From NCBI GenBank assembly GCA_029959085.1, contig JARWIR010000010.1:10561001-10625000 (forward strand): a stretch of DNA of 64,000 bases. The letters run 5' to 3'. How positions within the stretch are numbered: position 1 is the stretch's first letter; each line of letters begins with the position of its first letter. Origin of the DNA: Nemophila menziesii (Eukaryota > Streptophyta > Magnoliopsida > Boraginales > Hydrophyllaceae). The notes beneath the pieces are model-generated. The model was not told the DNA's origin. It saw only the letters and a list, made by a program, of their open reading frames with translations, and searched no databases. Shown here one piece after another: positions 32,230 to 44,862 of this stretch. Made by a program: the position numbers and the translations under genes.

Positions 32230-34581
32230 AGGTTTAAGCCAGGAGTCGCGTGTTTTTTTGAAACCATGCTACGCGCTAAGGATGCTCCCGATGTTTTGAA
32301 AAACTTTAATTGGGGATTTTAACGATATTTTAAGTGCGTTTGAGAAATTTAGTAAAACGCTCCCTAATTATAATCACATTCACGAATTTAATATATTTAT
32401 TTCGAATAATGGTCTTATTGAGATTCCGTCTCGAGGTAGTTATTTTACGTGGACTAATCGTAGTATTGATAAACCCGTCAAGGTCAAACTTGATCGGGCA
32501 TTTGCTTCTAATGATTGGTTGACCAGGTTCCCAGGTGGTCAAGTTACAGTCCCACCAGCAATCGGGTCAGACCACTGTCCTCTTCTCTTACATACTGATC
32601 GATTTAGGTTTCAAGCGAAAAAATGGTTCAAATTCGAGTCTACGTGGGTAGAACACGAACAATGCAAAGAGGTTGTCACACAGGCTTGGGGAGATCCTGG
32701 CTCCGAGGCCTCTTTGCCAATTTTTCTAGATAAAAGAAACAACACAATTAATTCACTGACTATCTGGAGTAAACGTGTTTTCCACAACAACGCTCTAAAA
32801 ATTAAAAGTTTGACGGAGAAATTACTCCATCTCGAAACGCAACCCAGTGACAAGAGAAATTTTAGAAGAACAAGTAATCATTAAACAAGAAATCAAAAAA
32901 GCATACGAAGCAGAAGAACAATACTGGTACGATCGAGCATGGAAAAGCTGGCTCAAATATGGAGACAAAAATCCAAAATTCTTTTTCCTAACAACCGTTA
33001 GTCGGCGAAATTTGAATCGGATACTTCGGATTAAAAATCAACAAGGGATTTGGGTTGATGAGGTTTCGGAGGTTCAGAATGGATTTCAGCACTACTATGC
33101 GAACCTATTTAAAGAATGTAACCAAGACCTGATGAATGAAGCACTGGAAGGAATCTCGAGAAAAGTCACACAGGAAATGAATGAGAAACCTCTTAGACAA
33201 CCGACAATGGAGGAAACAAAGAAAGCGGTCTTTGACATGTCTCCAAGCAAGGCGCCGGGACCAGATGGTCTAAATGGTAAGTTCTATCAGGAATATTGGC
33301 ACATCATTCAGTATGATGTGCTTCTCATGGTCCAGGATTTCTTTAATAATAATATCTCTCTCGACACCTTAAATGAAACTCTTATAACCTTGATACCCAA
33401 AGGGGACATTCAGGAACAAATTGGAGACTACAGGCCCATATCTTGTGTTAAATTTGGTTATAAGACTATATCGAAAATATTAGTTAACAGATTACAGGAA
33501 TTCATGGAAGTCATTGTATCTCCGACCCAAGCAGCCTTCATCAAAGGCCGAGCCATTCAAGACAATATACTGGTGGCACAAGAAGTTTCTTTTTACATGA
33601 AAAAGAAATGAAAGAACGCAAAACCAATGGCGGCGATCAAACTGGACATGGCTAAGGCATATGATCAGGTACGCTGGGATTTCTTACTTCTAGTTCTCAA
33701 GAAACTAGGTTTTCATGAAAAATGGATCACATGGATCTCGAATTGCTTATCTTCAGTTACTTTTCAATTAAATTTTAATGGTGAAAGATTACAGAAATTC
33801 AAACCACAACGGGGATTAAGACAAGGTGACCCCCTTATCCTCGTTCCTTTTCTCCTTTATGACCGAGTCGCTTATCAGCTTAATTGACACAAATATTAGC
33901 CGAAATGATCTCAAGGGTATACAAATAACAAGAAATTGTCCAGTTATTTCTCACTTATTATTTGCAGATGATTCGCTTTTCTTTCTAACTCTAGATGGCA
34001 ATGACGTTGAACATTTCGAAGACTGTATAACAAAGTACTGCACGGCCTCTGGACAACGAATAAATTACAACAAATCTTCCATTTATTTTAGTAGAGACAC
34101 TCCGGAAGCCATACGTCAACAAGTGACAACCAGGTTACGAATACAGGAAAAGGAAAATCTTGGAAAATACCTAGGGATACCATTGTGTCATAAACAGTCA
34201 AAGGTTGAAGCACTACAATGGATTGCCGAAAGACTTTTTAGTAAAACAAAGGGTTGGAAAGCACACCTTTTGTCGGAAGGAGGCAAAGAAGTCCTCATTA
34301 AAGCAGTTCTCCAGGCTCTTCCCACATACTCTATGTCAATCTTCTCGTTTCCAATAACTTTTTGTAATAAATTGATATCGGGAATTTCGAATTTTTCGTG
34401 GAAGTCAGGTGAAAAATCTCGAATACATTGGCTAGCATGGGAAAAACTAGCTGTCAGCAAACTTCTTGGCGGCATGGGCTTCAAGGACTTTAAGCGTATG
34501 AATACGGCCTTACTTGTAGCACAGGCGTGGCGAATCCTAAACAATCCTGACACGCTAGCAATGATAATTCAAGAGTCAGCC
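32230..34581 (+). pseudogene. LINE copy 1: endonuclease and reverse transcriptase fragment
   Basis: Begins with an EN-like PGVACFFETMLRAKDAPDVL. It then skips about 240 bp that the other copies have and resumes at the GDFND motif of the APE-type endonuclease, followed by SDHCPLLL. RT motifs follow: SKAPGPDGLN, DYRPISCVKFGYKTISK, FIKGRAIQDN, KLDMAKAYDQVRW, GLRQGDPL and FADD. It stops in the HWLAWEKLAVSKLLGGMGF region before the zf-RVT and RNase H end. Lesions are a frameshift near 32870, TGA at 33609 and an extra T near 33836. Its first half differs from copies 2-5 at many sites, while its second half matches copies 2 and 3. Confidence 0.88.
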
Positions 34582-35266
34582 GATCTGTGATACTTGCAGT
34601 GAGTACCGTGTTTAGTCTATGGTGTTAGTGCATCATTATCCGTATTTATTTATATCATATTTTTATCACACCTTAGGCGACACAAGAAATAAAATTGAAA
34701 ATATAAAATAAAAATAGAAAATAGAAAACTTAACGTTAAAGAACCTAAAGTTGACACTGTAGTAGCAAGGACAAGACCAAAAAATGATATACGGTGCCGG
34801 GTGTGTATACACTAGTTATTCCCCAAGTTATGAGTGCTACTACCTTATTTAAAACGGACGCTCTAAATGAGTGTTACGTATTGCTCGAACTACCAAAAAA
34901 ATATTTTCAACACAAACGAGTTTGGAAAGGGTAAATTATTAGAGATTTTTTCTTACTTCTCTTTGTTGGTGTGTTTCATAAGGGAGAAGACTTCTTATAT
35001 ATAGCTAGCAAAGGCCTTCTCTAGATAAATGCTTGTATGAGCAATATTTGAATTGTTATTTATTTTCATAACACCTTTATAACTTAAAGATAAATTAATA
35101 TTCAAAAATTAAATATATAATTTTTTATTATTGTTTTGTATAATGTTTATTAAGATAGATAACAAGAAGAATCTTAAAGATATGGGCCGATAAATTATCC
35201 CATTCTTACCATTAATCGGCATGCTTGATTTTAAAACCATCAATAGAGTAATGGTACCTATATTAA
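34582..35266 (+). repeat. Array spacer R1 (LTR end + block P start)
   Basis: 685 bp. LTR tail to 34685, then block P sequence ending CTATATTAA. Carries the derived variants GATATACGG (shared with R2), GTTACGTATTG (R1-R3) and AGTTATTCCCC (R1-R4). Confidence 0.92.
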
Positions 35267-37780
35267 TTTTATTAGAGACCCTGTAGGTAATGCTTATCAT
35301 TCCGGCGGCATTTTGGTTATCTGGCATGCAGATATTAAGCTTGATATTATTATGTCTAATTAGCATTATGTAATCATGCATATTGATGATCAGTCTTTTT
35401 CCTACTATTTAGTGTGTATTCATGCTCCGAACGATTTTAACCAACGTCTAAAACTTTGGGATGATATCTCTATCTGGAATAAGAATGTTAATAAACCTTC
35501 GGTTTTAATTGGGGATTTTAACGATTTTTTAAGTGCGTCTGAGAAATTTAGTAAAACGCTCCCTAATTATAATCACATTCACGAATTTAATATATTTATT
35601 TCGAATAATGGTCTTATTGAGATTCCGTCTCGAGTTAGTTATTTTACGTGGACTAATCGTAGTATTGATAAACCCGTCAAGGTCAAACTTGATCGGGCAT
35701 TTGCTTCTAATGATTGGTTGACCAGGTTCCCAGGTGCTCAAGTTACAGTCCCACCAGCAATCGGGTCAGACCACTGTCCTCTTCTCTTACATACGGATCG
35801 ATTTAGGTTTCAAGGGAAAAAATGGTTCAAATTCGAGTCTATGTGGGTAGAACACGAACAATGCAAAGAGGTGGTCACACAGGCTTGGGGAGATCCTGGC
35901 TCCAAGGCCTCTTTGCCAATTTTTCTAGATAAAAGAAACAACACAATTAATTCACTGACTATCTGGAGTAAACGTGTTTTCCACAACAACGCTCTAAAAA
36001 ATAAAAGTTTGACGGAGAAATTACTCCATCTCGAAACGCAACCCAGTGACAAGAGAAATTTTAGAAGAACAAGTAATCATTAAACAAGAAATCAAAAAAG
36101 CATACGAAGCAGAAGAACAATACTGGTACGATCGAGCATGGAAAAGCTGGCTCAAATATGGAGACAAAAATCCAAAATTCTTTTTCCTAACAACCGTTAG
36201 TCGGCGGAATTTGAATCGGATACTTCGGATTAAAAATCAACAAGGGATTTGGGTTGATGAGGTTTCGGAGGTTCGGAATGGATTTCAGCACTACTATGCG
36301 AACCTATTTAAAGAATGTAACCAAGACCTGATGAATGAAGCACTGGAAGGAATCTCGAGAAAAGTCACACAGGAAATGAATGAGAAACCTCTTAGACAAC
36401 CGACAATGGAGGAAACAAAGAAAGCGGTCTTTGACATGTCTCCAAGCAAGGCGCCGGGACCAGATGGTCTAAATGGTAAGTTCTATCAGGAATATTGGCA
36501 CATCATTCAGTATGATGTGCTTCTCATGGTCCAGGATTTCTTTAATAATAATATCTCTCTCGACACCTTAAATGAAACTCTTATAACCTTGATACCCAAA
36601 GGGGACATTCAGGAACAAATTGGAGACTACAGGCCCATATCTTGTGTTAAATTTGGTTATAAGACTATATCGAAAATATTAGTTAACAGATTACAGGAAT
36701 TCATGGAAGTCATTGTATCTCCGACCCAAGCAGCCTTCATCAAAGGCCGAGCCATTCAAGACAATATACTGGTGGCACAAGAAGTTTCTTTTTACATGAA
36801 AAAGAAATGAAAGAACGCAAAACCAATGGCGGCGATCAAACTGGACATGGCTAAGGCATATGATCAGGTACGCTGGGATTTCTTACTTCTAGTTCTCAAG
36901 AAACTAGGTTTTCATGAAAAATGGATCACATGGATCTCGAATTGCTTATCTTCAGTTACTTTTCAATTAAATTTTAATGGTGAAAGATTACAGAAATTCA
37001 AACCACAACGGGGATTAAGACAAGGTGACCCCCTTATCCTCGTTCCTTTTCTCCTTTATGACCGAGTCGCTTATCAGCTTAATTGACACAAATATTAGCC
37101 GAAATGATCTCAAGGGTATACAAATAACAAGAAATTGTCCAGTTATTTCTCACTTATTATTTGCAGATGATTCGCTTTTCTTTCTAACTCTAGATGGCAA
37201 TGACGTTGAACATTTCGAAGACTGTATAACAAAGTACTGCACGGCCTCTGGACAACGAATAAATTACAACAAATCTTCCATTTATTTTAGTAGAGACACT
37301 CCGGAAGCCATACGTCAACAAGTGACAACCAGGTTACGAATACAGGAAAAGGAAAATCTTGGAAAATACCTAGGGATACCATTGTGTCATAAACAGTCAA
37401 AGGTTGAAGCACTACAATGGATTGCCGAAAGACTTTTTAGTAAAACAAAGGGTTGGAAAGCACACCTTTTGTCGGAAGGAGGCAAAGAAGTCCTCATTAA
37501 AGCAGTTCTCCAGGCTCTTCCCACATACTCTATGTCAATCTTCTCGTTTCCAATAACTTTTTGTAATAAATTGATATCGGGAATTTCGAATTTTTCGTGG
37601 AAGTCAGGTGAAAAATCTCGAATACATTGGCTAGCATGGGAAAAACTAGCTGTCAGCAAACTTCTTGGCGGCATGGGCTTCAAGGACTTTAAGCGTATGA
37701 ATACGGCCTTACTTGTAGCACAGGCGTGGCGAATCCTAAACAATCCTGACACGCTAGCAATGATAATTCAAGAGTCAGCC
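35267..37780 (+). pseudogene. LINE copy 2: endonuclease and reverse transcriptase fragment
   Basis: Begins inside the APE endonuclease (RDPVGNAYHSGGILVIWHAD), with a TAG at 35361, then 235 codons from 35376 with GDFND and SDHCPLLL. A frameshift near 36070 moves to the RT frame (from 36046). TGA at 36808 separates the thumb-proximal part from KLDMAKAYDQVRW. An extra T in CCCCCTTATCC near 37035 shifts the FADD-containing part (37025-37789). Copies 2 and 3 are the most alike. The endonuclease N-terminus and everything after the RT C-terminus are absent. Confidence 0.9.
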
Positions 37781-38465
37781 GATCTGTGATACTTGCAGTG
37801 AGTACCGTGTTTAGTCTATGGTGTTAGTGCATCATTATCCGTATTTATTTATATCATATTTTTATCACACCTTAGGCGACACAAGAAATAAAATTGAAAA
37901 TATAAAATAAAAATAGAAAATAGAAAACTTAACGTTAAAGAACCTAAAGTTGACACTGTAGTAGCAAGGACAAGACCAAAAAATGATATACGGTGCCGGG
38001 TGTGTATACACTAGTTATTCCCCAAGTTATGAGTGCTACTACCTTATTTAAAACGGACGCTCTAAATGAGTGTTACGTATTGCTCGAACTACCAAAAAAA
38101 TATTTTCAACACAAACGAGTTTGGAAAGGGTAAATTATTAGAGATTTTTTCTTACTTCTCTTTGTTGGTGTGTTTCATAAGGGAGAAGACTTCTTATATA
38201 TAGCTAGCAAAGGCCTTCTCTAGATAAATGCTTGTATGAGCAATATTTGAATTGTTATTTATTTTCATAACACCTTTATAACTTAAAGATAAATTAATAT
38301 TCAAAAATTAAATATATAATTTTTTATTATTGTTTTGTATAATGTTTATTAAGATAGATAACAAGAAGAATCTTAAAGATATGGGCCGATAAATTATCCC
38401 ATTCTTACCATTAATCGGCATGCTTGATTTTAAAACCATCAATAGAGTAATGGTACCTATATTAA
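37781..38465 (+). repeat. Array spacer R2
   Basis: 685 bp, indistinguishable from R1 at the diagnostic sites (GATATACGG, GTTACGTATTG, AGTTATTCC). Confidence 0.92.
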
Positions 38466-40978
38466 TTTTATTAGAGACCCTGTAGGTAATGCTTATCATT
38501 CCGGCGGCATTTTGGTTATCTGGCATGCAGATATTAAGCTTGATATTATTATGTCTAATTAGCATTATGTAATCATGCATATTGATGATCAGTCTTTTTC
38601 CTACTATTTAGTGTGTATTCATGCTCCGAACGATTTTAACCAACGTCTAAAACTTTGGGATGATATCTCTATCTGGAATAAGAATGTTAATAAACCTTCG
38701 GTTTTAATTGGGGATTTTAACGATTTTTTAAGTGCGTCTGAGAAATTTAGTAAAACGCTCCCTAATTATAATCACATTCACGAATTTAATATATTTATTT
38801 CGAATAATGGTCTTATTGAGATTCCGTCTCGAGTTAGTTATTTTACGTGGACTAATCGTAGTATTGATAAACCCGTCAAGGTCAAACTTGATCGGGCATT
38901 TGCTTCTAATGATTGGTTGACCAGGTTCCCAGGTGCTCAAGTTACAGTCCCACCAGCAATCGGGTCAGACCACTGTCCTCTTCTCTTACATACGGATCGA
39001 TTTAGGTTTCAAGGGAAAAAATGGTTCAAATTCGAGTCTATGTGGGTAGAACACGAACAATGCAAAGAGGTGGTCACACAGGCTTGGGGAGATCCTGGCT
39101 CCAAGGCCTCTTTGCCAATTTTTCTAGATAAAAGAAACAACACAATTAATTCACTGACTATCTGGAGTAAACGTGTTTTCCACAACAACGCTCTAAAAAA
39201 TAAAAGTTTGACGGAGAAATTACTCCATCTCGAAACGCAACCCAGTGACAAGAGAAATTTTAGAAGAACAAGTAATCATTAAACAAGAAATCAAAAAAGC
39301 ATACGAAGCAGAAGAACAATACTGGTACGATCGAGCATGGAAAAGCTGGCTCAAATATGGAGACAAAAATCCAAAATTCTTTTTCCTAACAACCGTTAGT
39401 CGGCGGAATTTGAATCGGATACTTCGGATTAAAAATCAACAAGGGATTTGGGTTGATGAGGTTTCGGAGGTTCGGAATGGATTTCAGTACTACTATGCGA
39501 ACCTATTTAAAGAATGTAACCAAGACCTGATGAATGAAGCACTGGAAGGAATCTCGAGAAAAGTCACACAGGAAATGAATGAGAAACCTCTTAGACAACC
39601 GACAATGGAGGAAACAAAGAAAGCGGTCTTTGACATGTCTCCAAGCAAGGCGCCGGGACCAGATGGTCTAAATGGTAAGTTCTATCAGGAATATTGGCAC
39701 ATCATTCAGTATGATGTGCTTCTCATGGTCCAGGATTTCTTTAATAATAATATCTCTCTCGACACCTTAAATGAAACTCTTATAACCTTGATACCCAAAG
39801 GGGACATTCAGGAACAAATTGGAGACTACAGGCCCATATCTTGTGTTAAATTTGGTTATAAGACTATATCGAAAATATTAGTTAACAGATTACAGGAATT
39901 CATGGAAGTCATGTATCTCCGACCCAAGCAGCCTTCATCAAAGGCCGAGCCATTCAAGACAATATACTGGTGGCACAAGAAGTTTCTTTTTACATGAAAA
40001 AGAAATGAAAGAACGCAAAACCAATGGCGGCGATCAAACTGGACATGGCTAAGGCATATGATCAGGTACGCTGGGATTTCTTACTTCTAGTTCTCAAGAA
40101 ACTAGGTTTTCATGAAAAATGGATCACATGGATCTCGAATTGCTTATCTTCAGTTACTTTTCAATTAAATTTTAATGGTGAAAGATTACAGAAATTCAAA
40201 CCACAACGGGGATTAAGACAAGGTGACCCCCTTATCCTCGTTCCTTTTCTCCTTTATGACCGAGTCGCTTATCAGCTTAATTGACACAAATATTAGCCGA
40301 AATGATCTCAAGGGTATACAAATAACAAGAAATTGTCCAGTTATTTCTCACTTATTATTTGCAGATGATTCGCTTTTCTTTCTAACTCTAGATGGCAATG
40401 ACGTTGAACATTTCGAAGACTGTATAACAAAGTACTGCACGGCCTCTGGACAACGAATAAATTACAACAAATCTTCCATTTATTTTAGTAGAGACACTCC
40501 GGAAGCCATACGTCAACAAGTGACAACCAGGTTACGAATACAGGAAAAGGAAAATCTTGGAAAATACCTAGGGATACCATTGTGTCATAAACAGTCAAAG
40601 GTTGAAGCACTACAATGGATTGCCGAAAGACTTTTTAGTAAAACAAAGGGTTGGAAAGCACACCTTTTGTCGGAAGGAGGCAAAGAAGTCCTCATTAAAG
40701 CAGTTCTCCAGGCTCTTCCCACATACTCTATGTCAATCTTCTCGTTTCCAATAACTTTTTGTAATAAATTAATATCGGGAATTTCGAATTTTTCGTGGAA
40801 GTCAGGTGAAAAATCTCGAATACATTGGCTAGCATGGGAAAAACTAGCTGTCAGCAAACTTCTTGGCGGCATGGGCTTCAAGGACTTTAAGCGTATGAAT
40901 ACGGCCTTACTTGTAGCACAGGCGTGGCGAATCCTAAACAATCCTGACACGCTAGCAATGATAATTCAAGAGTCAGCC
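38466..40978 (+). pseudogene. LINE copy 3: endonuclease and reverse transcriptase fragment
   Basis: Same layout and shared lesions as copy 2 (TAG in the endonuclease, frameshift, TGA, extra T). It has a private 1-bp deletion near 39911 (GAAGTCATGTATC), which changes the frame before QAAFIKGRA, and a private His-to-Tyr change near 39488. It has AATTAATATCGGG like copies 4 and 5, whereas copies 1 and 2 have AATTGATATCGGG. Confidence 0.9.
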
Positions 40979-41663
40979 GATCTGTGATACTTGCAGTGAG
41001 TACCGTGTTTAGTCTATGGTGTTAGTGCATCATTATCCGTATTTATTTATATCATATTTTTATCACACCTTAGGCGACACAAGAAATAAAATTGAAAATA
41101 TAAAATAAAAATAGAAAATAGAAAACTTAACGTTAAAGAACCTAAAGTTGACACTGTAGTAGCAAGGACAAGACCAAAAAATGATTTACGGTGCCGGGTG
41201 TGTATACACTAGTTATTCCCCAAGTTATGAGTGCTACTACCTTATTTAAAACGGACGCTCTAAATGAGTGTTACGTATTGCTCGAACTACCAAAAAAATA
41301 TTTTCAACACAAACGAGTTTGGAAAGGGTAAATTATTAGAGATTTTTTCTTACTTCTCTTTGTTGGTGTGTTTCATAAGGGAGAAGACTTCTTATATATA
41401 GCTAGCAAAGGCCTTCTCTAGATAAATGCTTGTATGAGCAATATTTGAATTGTTATTTATTTTCATAACACCTTTATAACTTAAAGATAAATTAATATTC
41501 AAAAATTAAATATATAATTTTTTATTATTGTTTTGTATAATGTTTATTAAGATAGATAACAAGAAGAATCTTAAAGATATGGGCCGATAAATTATCCCAT
41601 TCTTACCATTAATCGGCATGCTTGATTTTAAAACCATCAATAGAGTAATGGTACCTATATTAA
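40979..41663 (+). repeat. Array spacer R3
   Basis: 685 bp. Has the ancestral GATTTACGG (as in R4, R5 and 54937) but the derived GTTACGTATTG and AGTTATTCC. Confidence 0.92.
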
Positions 41664-44177
41664 TTTTATTAGAGACCCTGTAGGTAATGCTTATCATTCC
41701 GGCGGCATTTTGGTTATCTGGCATGCAGATATTAAGCTTGATATTATTATGTCTAATTAGCATTATGTAATCATGCATATTGATGATCAGTCTTTTTCCT
41801 ACTATTTAGTGTGTATTCATGCTCCGAACGATTTTAACCAACGTCTAAAACTTTGGGATGATATCTCTATCTGGAATAAGAATGTTAATAAACCTTGGGT
41901 TTTAATTGGGGATTTTAACGATTTTTTAAGTGCGTCTGAGAAATTTAGTAAAACGCTCCCTAATTATAATCACATTCACGAATTTAATATATTTATTTCG
42001 AATAATGGTCTTATTGAGATTCCGTCTCGAGGTAGTTATTTTACGTGGACTAATCGTAGTATTGATAAACCCGTCAAGGTCAAACTTGATCGGGCATTTG
42101 CTTCTAATGATTGGTTGACCAGGTTCCCAGGTGCTCAAGTTACAGTCCCACCAGCAATCGGGTCAGACCACTGTCCTCTTCTCTTACATACGGATCGATT
42201 TAGGTTTCAAGGGAAAAAATGGTTCAAATTCGAGTCTATGTGGGTAGAACACGAACAATGCAAAGAGGTGGTCACACAGGCTTGGGGAGATCCTGGCTCC
42301 AAGGCCTCTTTGGCAATTTTTCTAGATAAAAGAAACAACACAATTAATTCACTGACTATCTGGAGTAAACGTGTTTTCCACAACAACGCTCTAAAAAATA
42401 AAAGTTTGACGGAGAAATTACTCCATCTCGAAACGCAACCCAGTGACAAGAGAAATTTTAGAAGAACAAGTAATCATTAAACAAGAAATCAAAAAAGCAT
42501 ACGAAGCAGAAGAACAATACTGGTACGATCGAGCATGGAAAAGCTGGCTCAAATATGGAGACAAAAATCCGAAATTCTTTTTCCTAACAACCGTTAGTCG
42601 GCGGAATTTGAATCGGATACTTCGGATTAAAAATCAACAAGGGATTTGGGTTGATGAGGTTTCGGAGGTTCGGAATGGATTTCAACACTACTATGCGAAC
42701 CTATTTAAAGAATGTAACCAAGACCTGATGAATGAAGCACTGGAAGGAATCTCGAGAAAAGTCACACAGGAAATGAATGAGAAACTTCTTAGACAACCGA
42801 CAATGGAGGAAACAAAGAAAGCGGTCTTTGACATGTCTCCAAGCAAGGCCCCGGGACCAGATGGTCTAAATGGTAAGTTCTATCAGGAATATTGGCACAT
42901 CATTCAGTATGATGTGCTTCTCATGGTCCAGGATTTCTTTAATAATAATATCTCTCTCGACACCTTAAATGAAACTCTTATAACCTTGATACCCAAAGGG
43001 GACATTCAGGAACAAATTGGAGACTACAGGCCCATATCTAGTGTTAAATTTGGTTATAAGACTATATCGAAAATATTAGTTAACAGATTACAGGAATTCA
43101 TGGAAGTCATTGTATCTCCGACCCAAGCAGCCTTCATCAAAGGCCGAGCCATTCAAGACAATATACTGGTGGCACAAGAAGTTTCTTTTTACATGAAAAA
43201 GAAATGAAAGAACGCAAAACCAATGGCGGCGATCAAACTGGACATGGCTAAGGCATATGATCAGGTACGCTGGGATTTCTTACTTCTAGTTCTCAAGAAA
43301 CTAGGTTTTCATGAAAAATGGATCACATGGATCTCGAATTGCTTATCTTCAGTTACTTTTCAATTAAATTTTAATGGTGAAAGATTACAGAAATTCAAAC
43401 CACAACGGGGATTAAGACAAGGTGACCCCCTTATCCTCGTTCCTTTTCTCCTTAATGACCGAGTCGCTTATCAGCTTAATTGACACAAATATTAGCCGAA
43501 ATGATCTCAAGGGTATACAAATAACAAGAAATTGTCCAGTTATTTCTCACTTATTATTTGCAGATGATTCGCTTTTCTTTCTAACTCTAGATGGCAATGA
43601 CGTTGAACATTTCGAAGACTGTATAACAAAGTACTGCACGGCCTCTGGACAACGAATAAATTACAACAAATCTTCCATTTATTTTAGTAGAGACACTCCG
43701 GAAGCCATACGTCAACAAGTGACAACCAGGTTACGAATACAGGAAAAGGAAAATCTTGGAAAATACCTAGGGATACCATTGTGTCATAAACAGTCAAAGG
43801 TTGAAGCACTACAATGGATTGCCGAAAGACTTTTTAGTAAAACAAAGGGTTGGAAAGCACACCTTTTGTCGGAAGGAGGCAAAGAAGTCCTCATTAAAGC
43901 AGTTCTCCAGGCTCTTCCCACATACTCTATGTCAATCTTCTCGTTTCCAATAACTTTTTGTAATAAATTAATATCGGGAATTTCGAATTTTTCGTGGAAG
44001 TCAGGTGAAAAATCTCGAATACATTGGCTAGCATGGGAAAAACTAGCTGTCAGCAAACTTCTTGGCGGCATGGGCTTCAAGGACTTTAAGCGTATGAATA
44101 CGGCCTTACTTGTAGCACAGGCGTGGCGAATCCTAAACAATCCTGACACGCTAGCAATGATAATTCAAGAGTCAGCC
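41664..44177 (+). pseudogene. LINE copy 4: endonuclease and reverse transcriptase fragment
   Basis: Shares with copy 5 the variants AAACTTCTTAG, AAGGCCCCGGG, CTCCTTAATGACC, AATCCGAAATTC and CCTTGGGTTTT. Shares with copies 1-3 the extra T in CCCCCTTATCC that breaks the RT frame. Private changes include a Cys-to-Ser in RPISSVKF. The endonuclease TAG, the EN/RT frameshift and the TGA are present. Confidence 0.9.
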
Positions 44178-44862
44178 GATCTGTGATACTTGCAGTGAGT
44201 ACCGTGTTTAGTCTATGGTGTTAGTGCATCATTATCCGTATTTATTTATATCATATTTTTATCACACCTTAGGCGACACAAGAAATAAAATTGAAAATAT
44301 AAAATAAAAATAGAAAATAGAAAACTTAACGTTAAAGAACCTAAAGTTGACACTGTAGTAGCAAGGACAAGACCAAAAAATGATTTACGGTGCCGGGTGT
44401 GTATACACTAGTTATTCCCCAAGTTATGAGTGCTACTACCTTATTTAAAACGGACGCTCTAAATGAGTGTTGCGTATTGCTCGAACTACCAAAAAAATAT
44501 TTTCAACACAAACGAGTTTGGAAAGGGTAAATTATTAGAGATTTTTTCTTACTTCTCTTTGTTGGTGTGTTTCATAAGGGAGAAGACTTCTTATATATAG
44601 CTAGCAAAGGCCTTCTCTAGATAAATGCTTGTATGAGCAATATTTGAATTGTTATTTATTTTCATAACACCTTTATAACTTAAAGATAAATTAATATTCA
44701 AAAATTAAATATATAATTTTTTATTATTGTTTTGTATAATGTTTATTAAGATAGATAACAAGAAGAATCTTAAAGATATGGGCCGATAAATTATCCCATT
44801 CTTACCATTAATCGGCATGCTTGATTTTAAAACCATCAATAGAGTAATGGTACCTATATTAA
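44178..44862 (+). repeat. Array spacer R4
   Basis: 685 bp. Ancestral GATTTACGG and GTTGCGTATTG, derived AGTTATTCC. Confidence 0.92.

Noticed and set aside
34188..34553. 121-residue minus-strand ORF repeated in every LINE copy
   Set aside because: It is the antisense shadow of the RT frame. It is repeated only because the array is repeated.
35109..35381. 90-residue minus-strand ORF repeated in the array
   Set aside because: It crosses the spacer/LINE junction and has no motif, so it is a chance frame.
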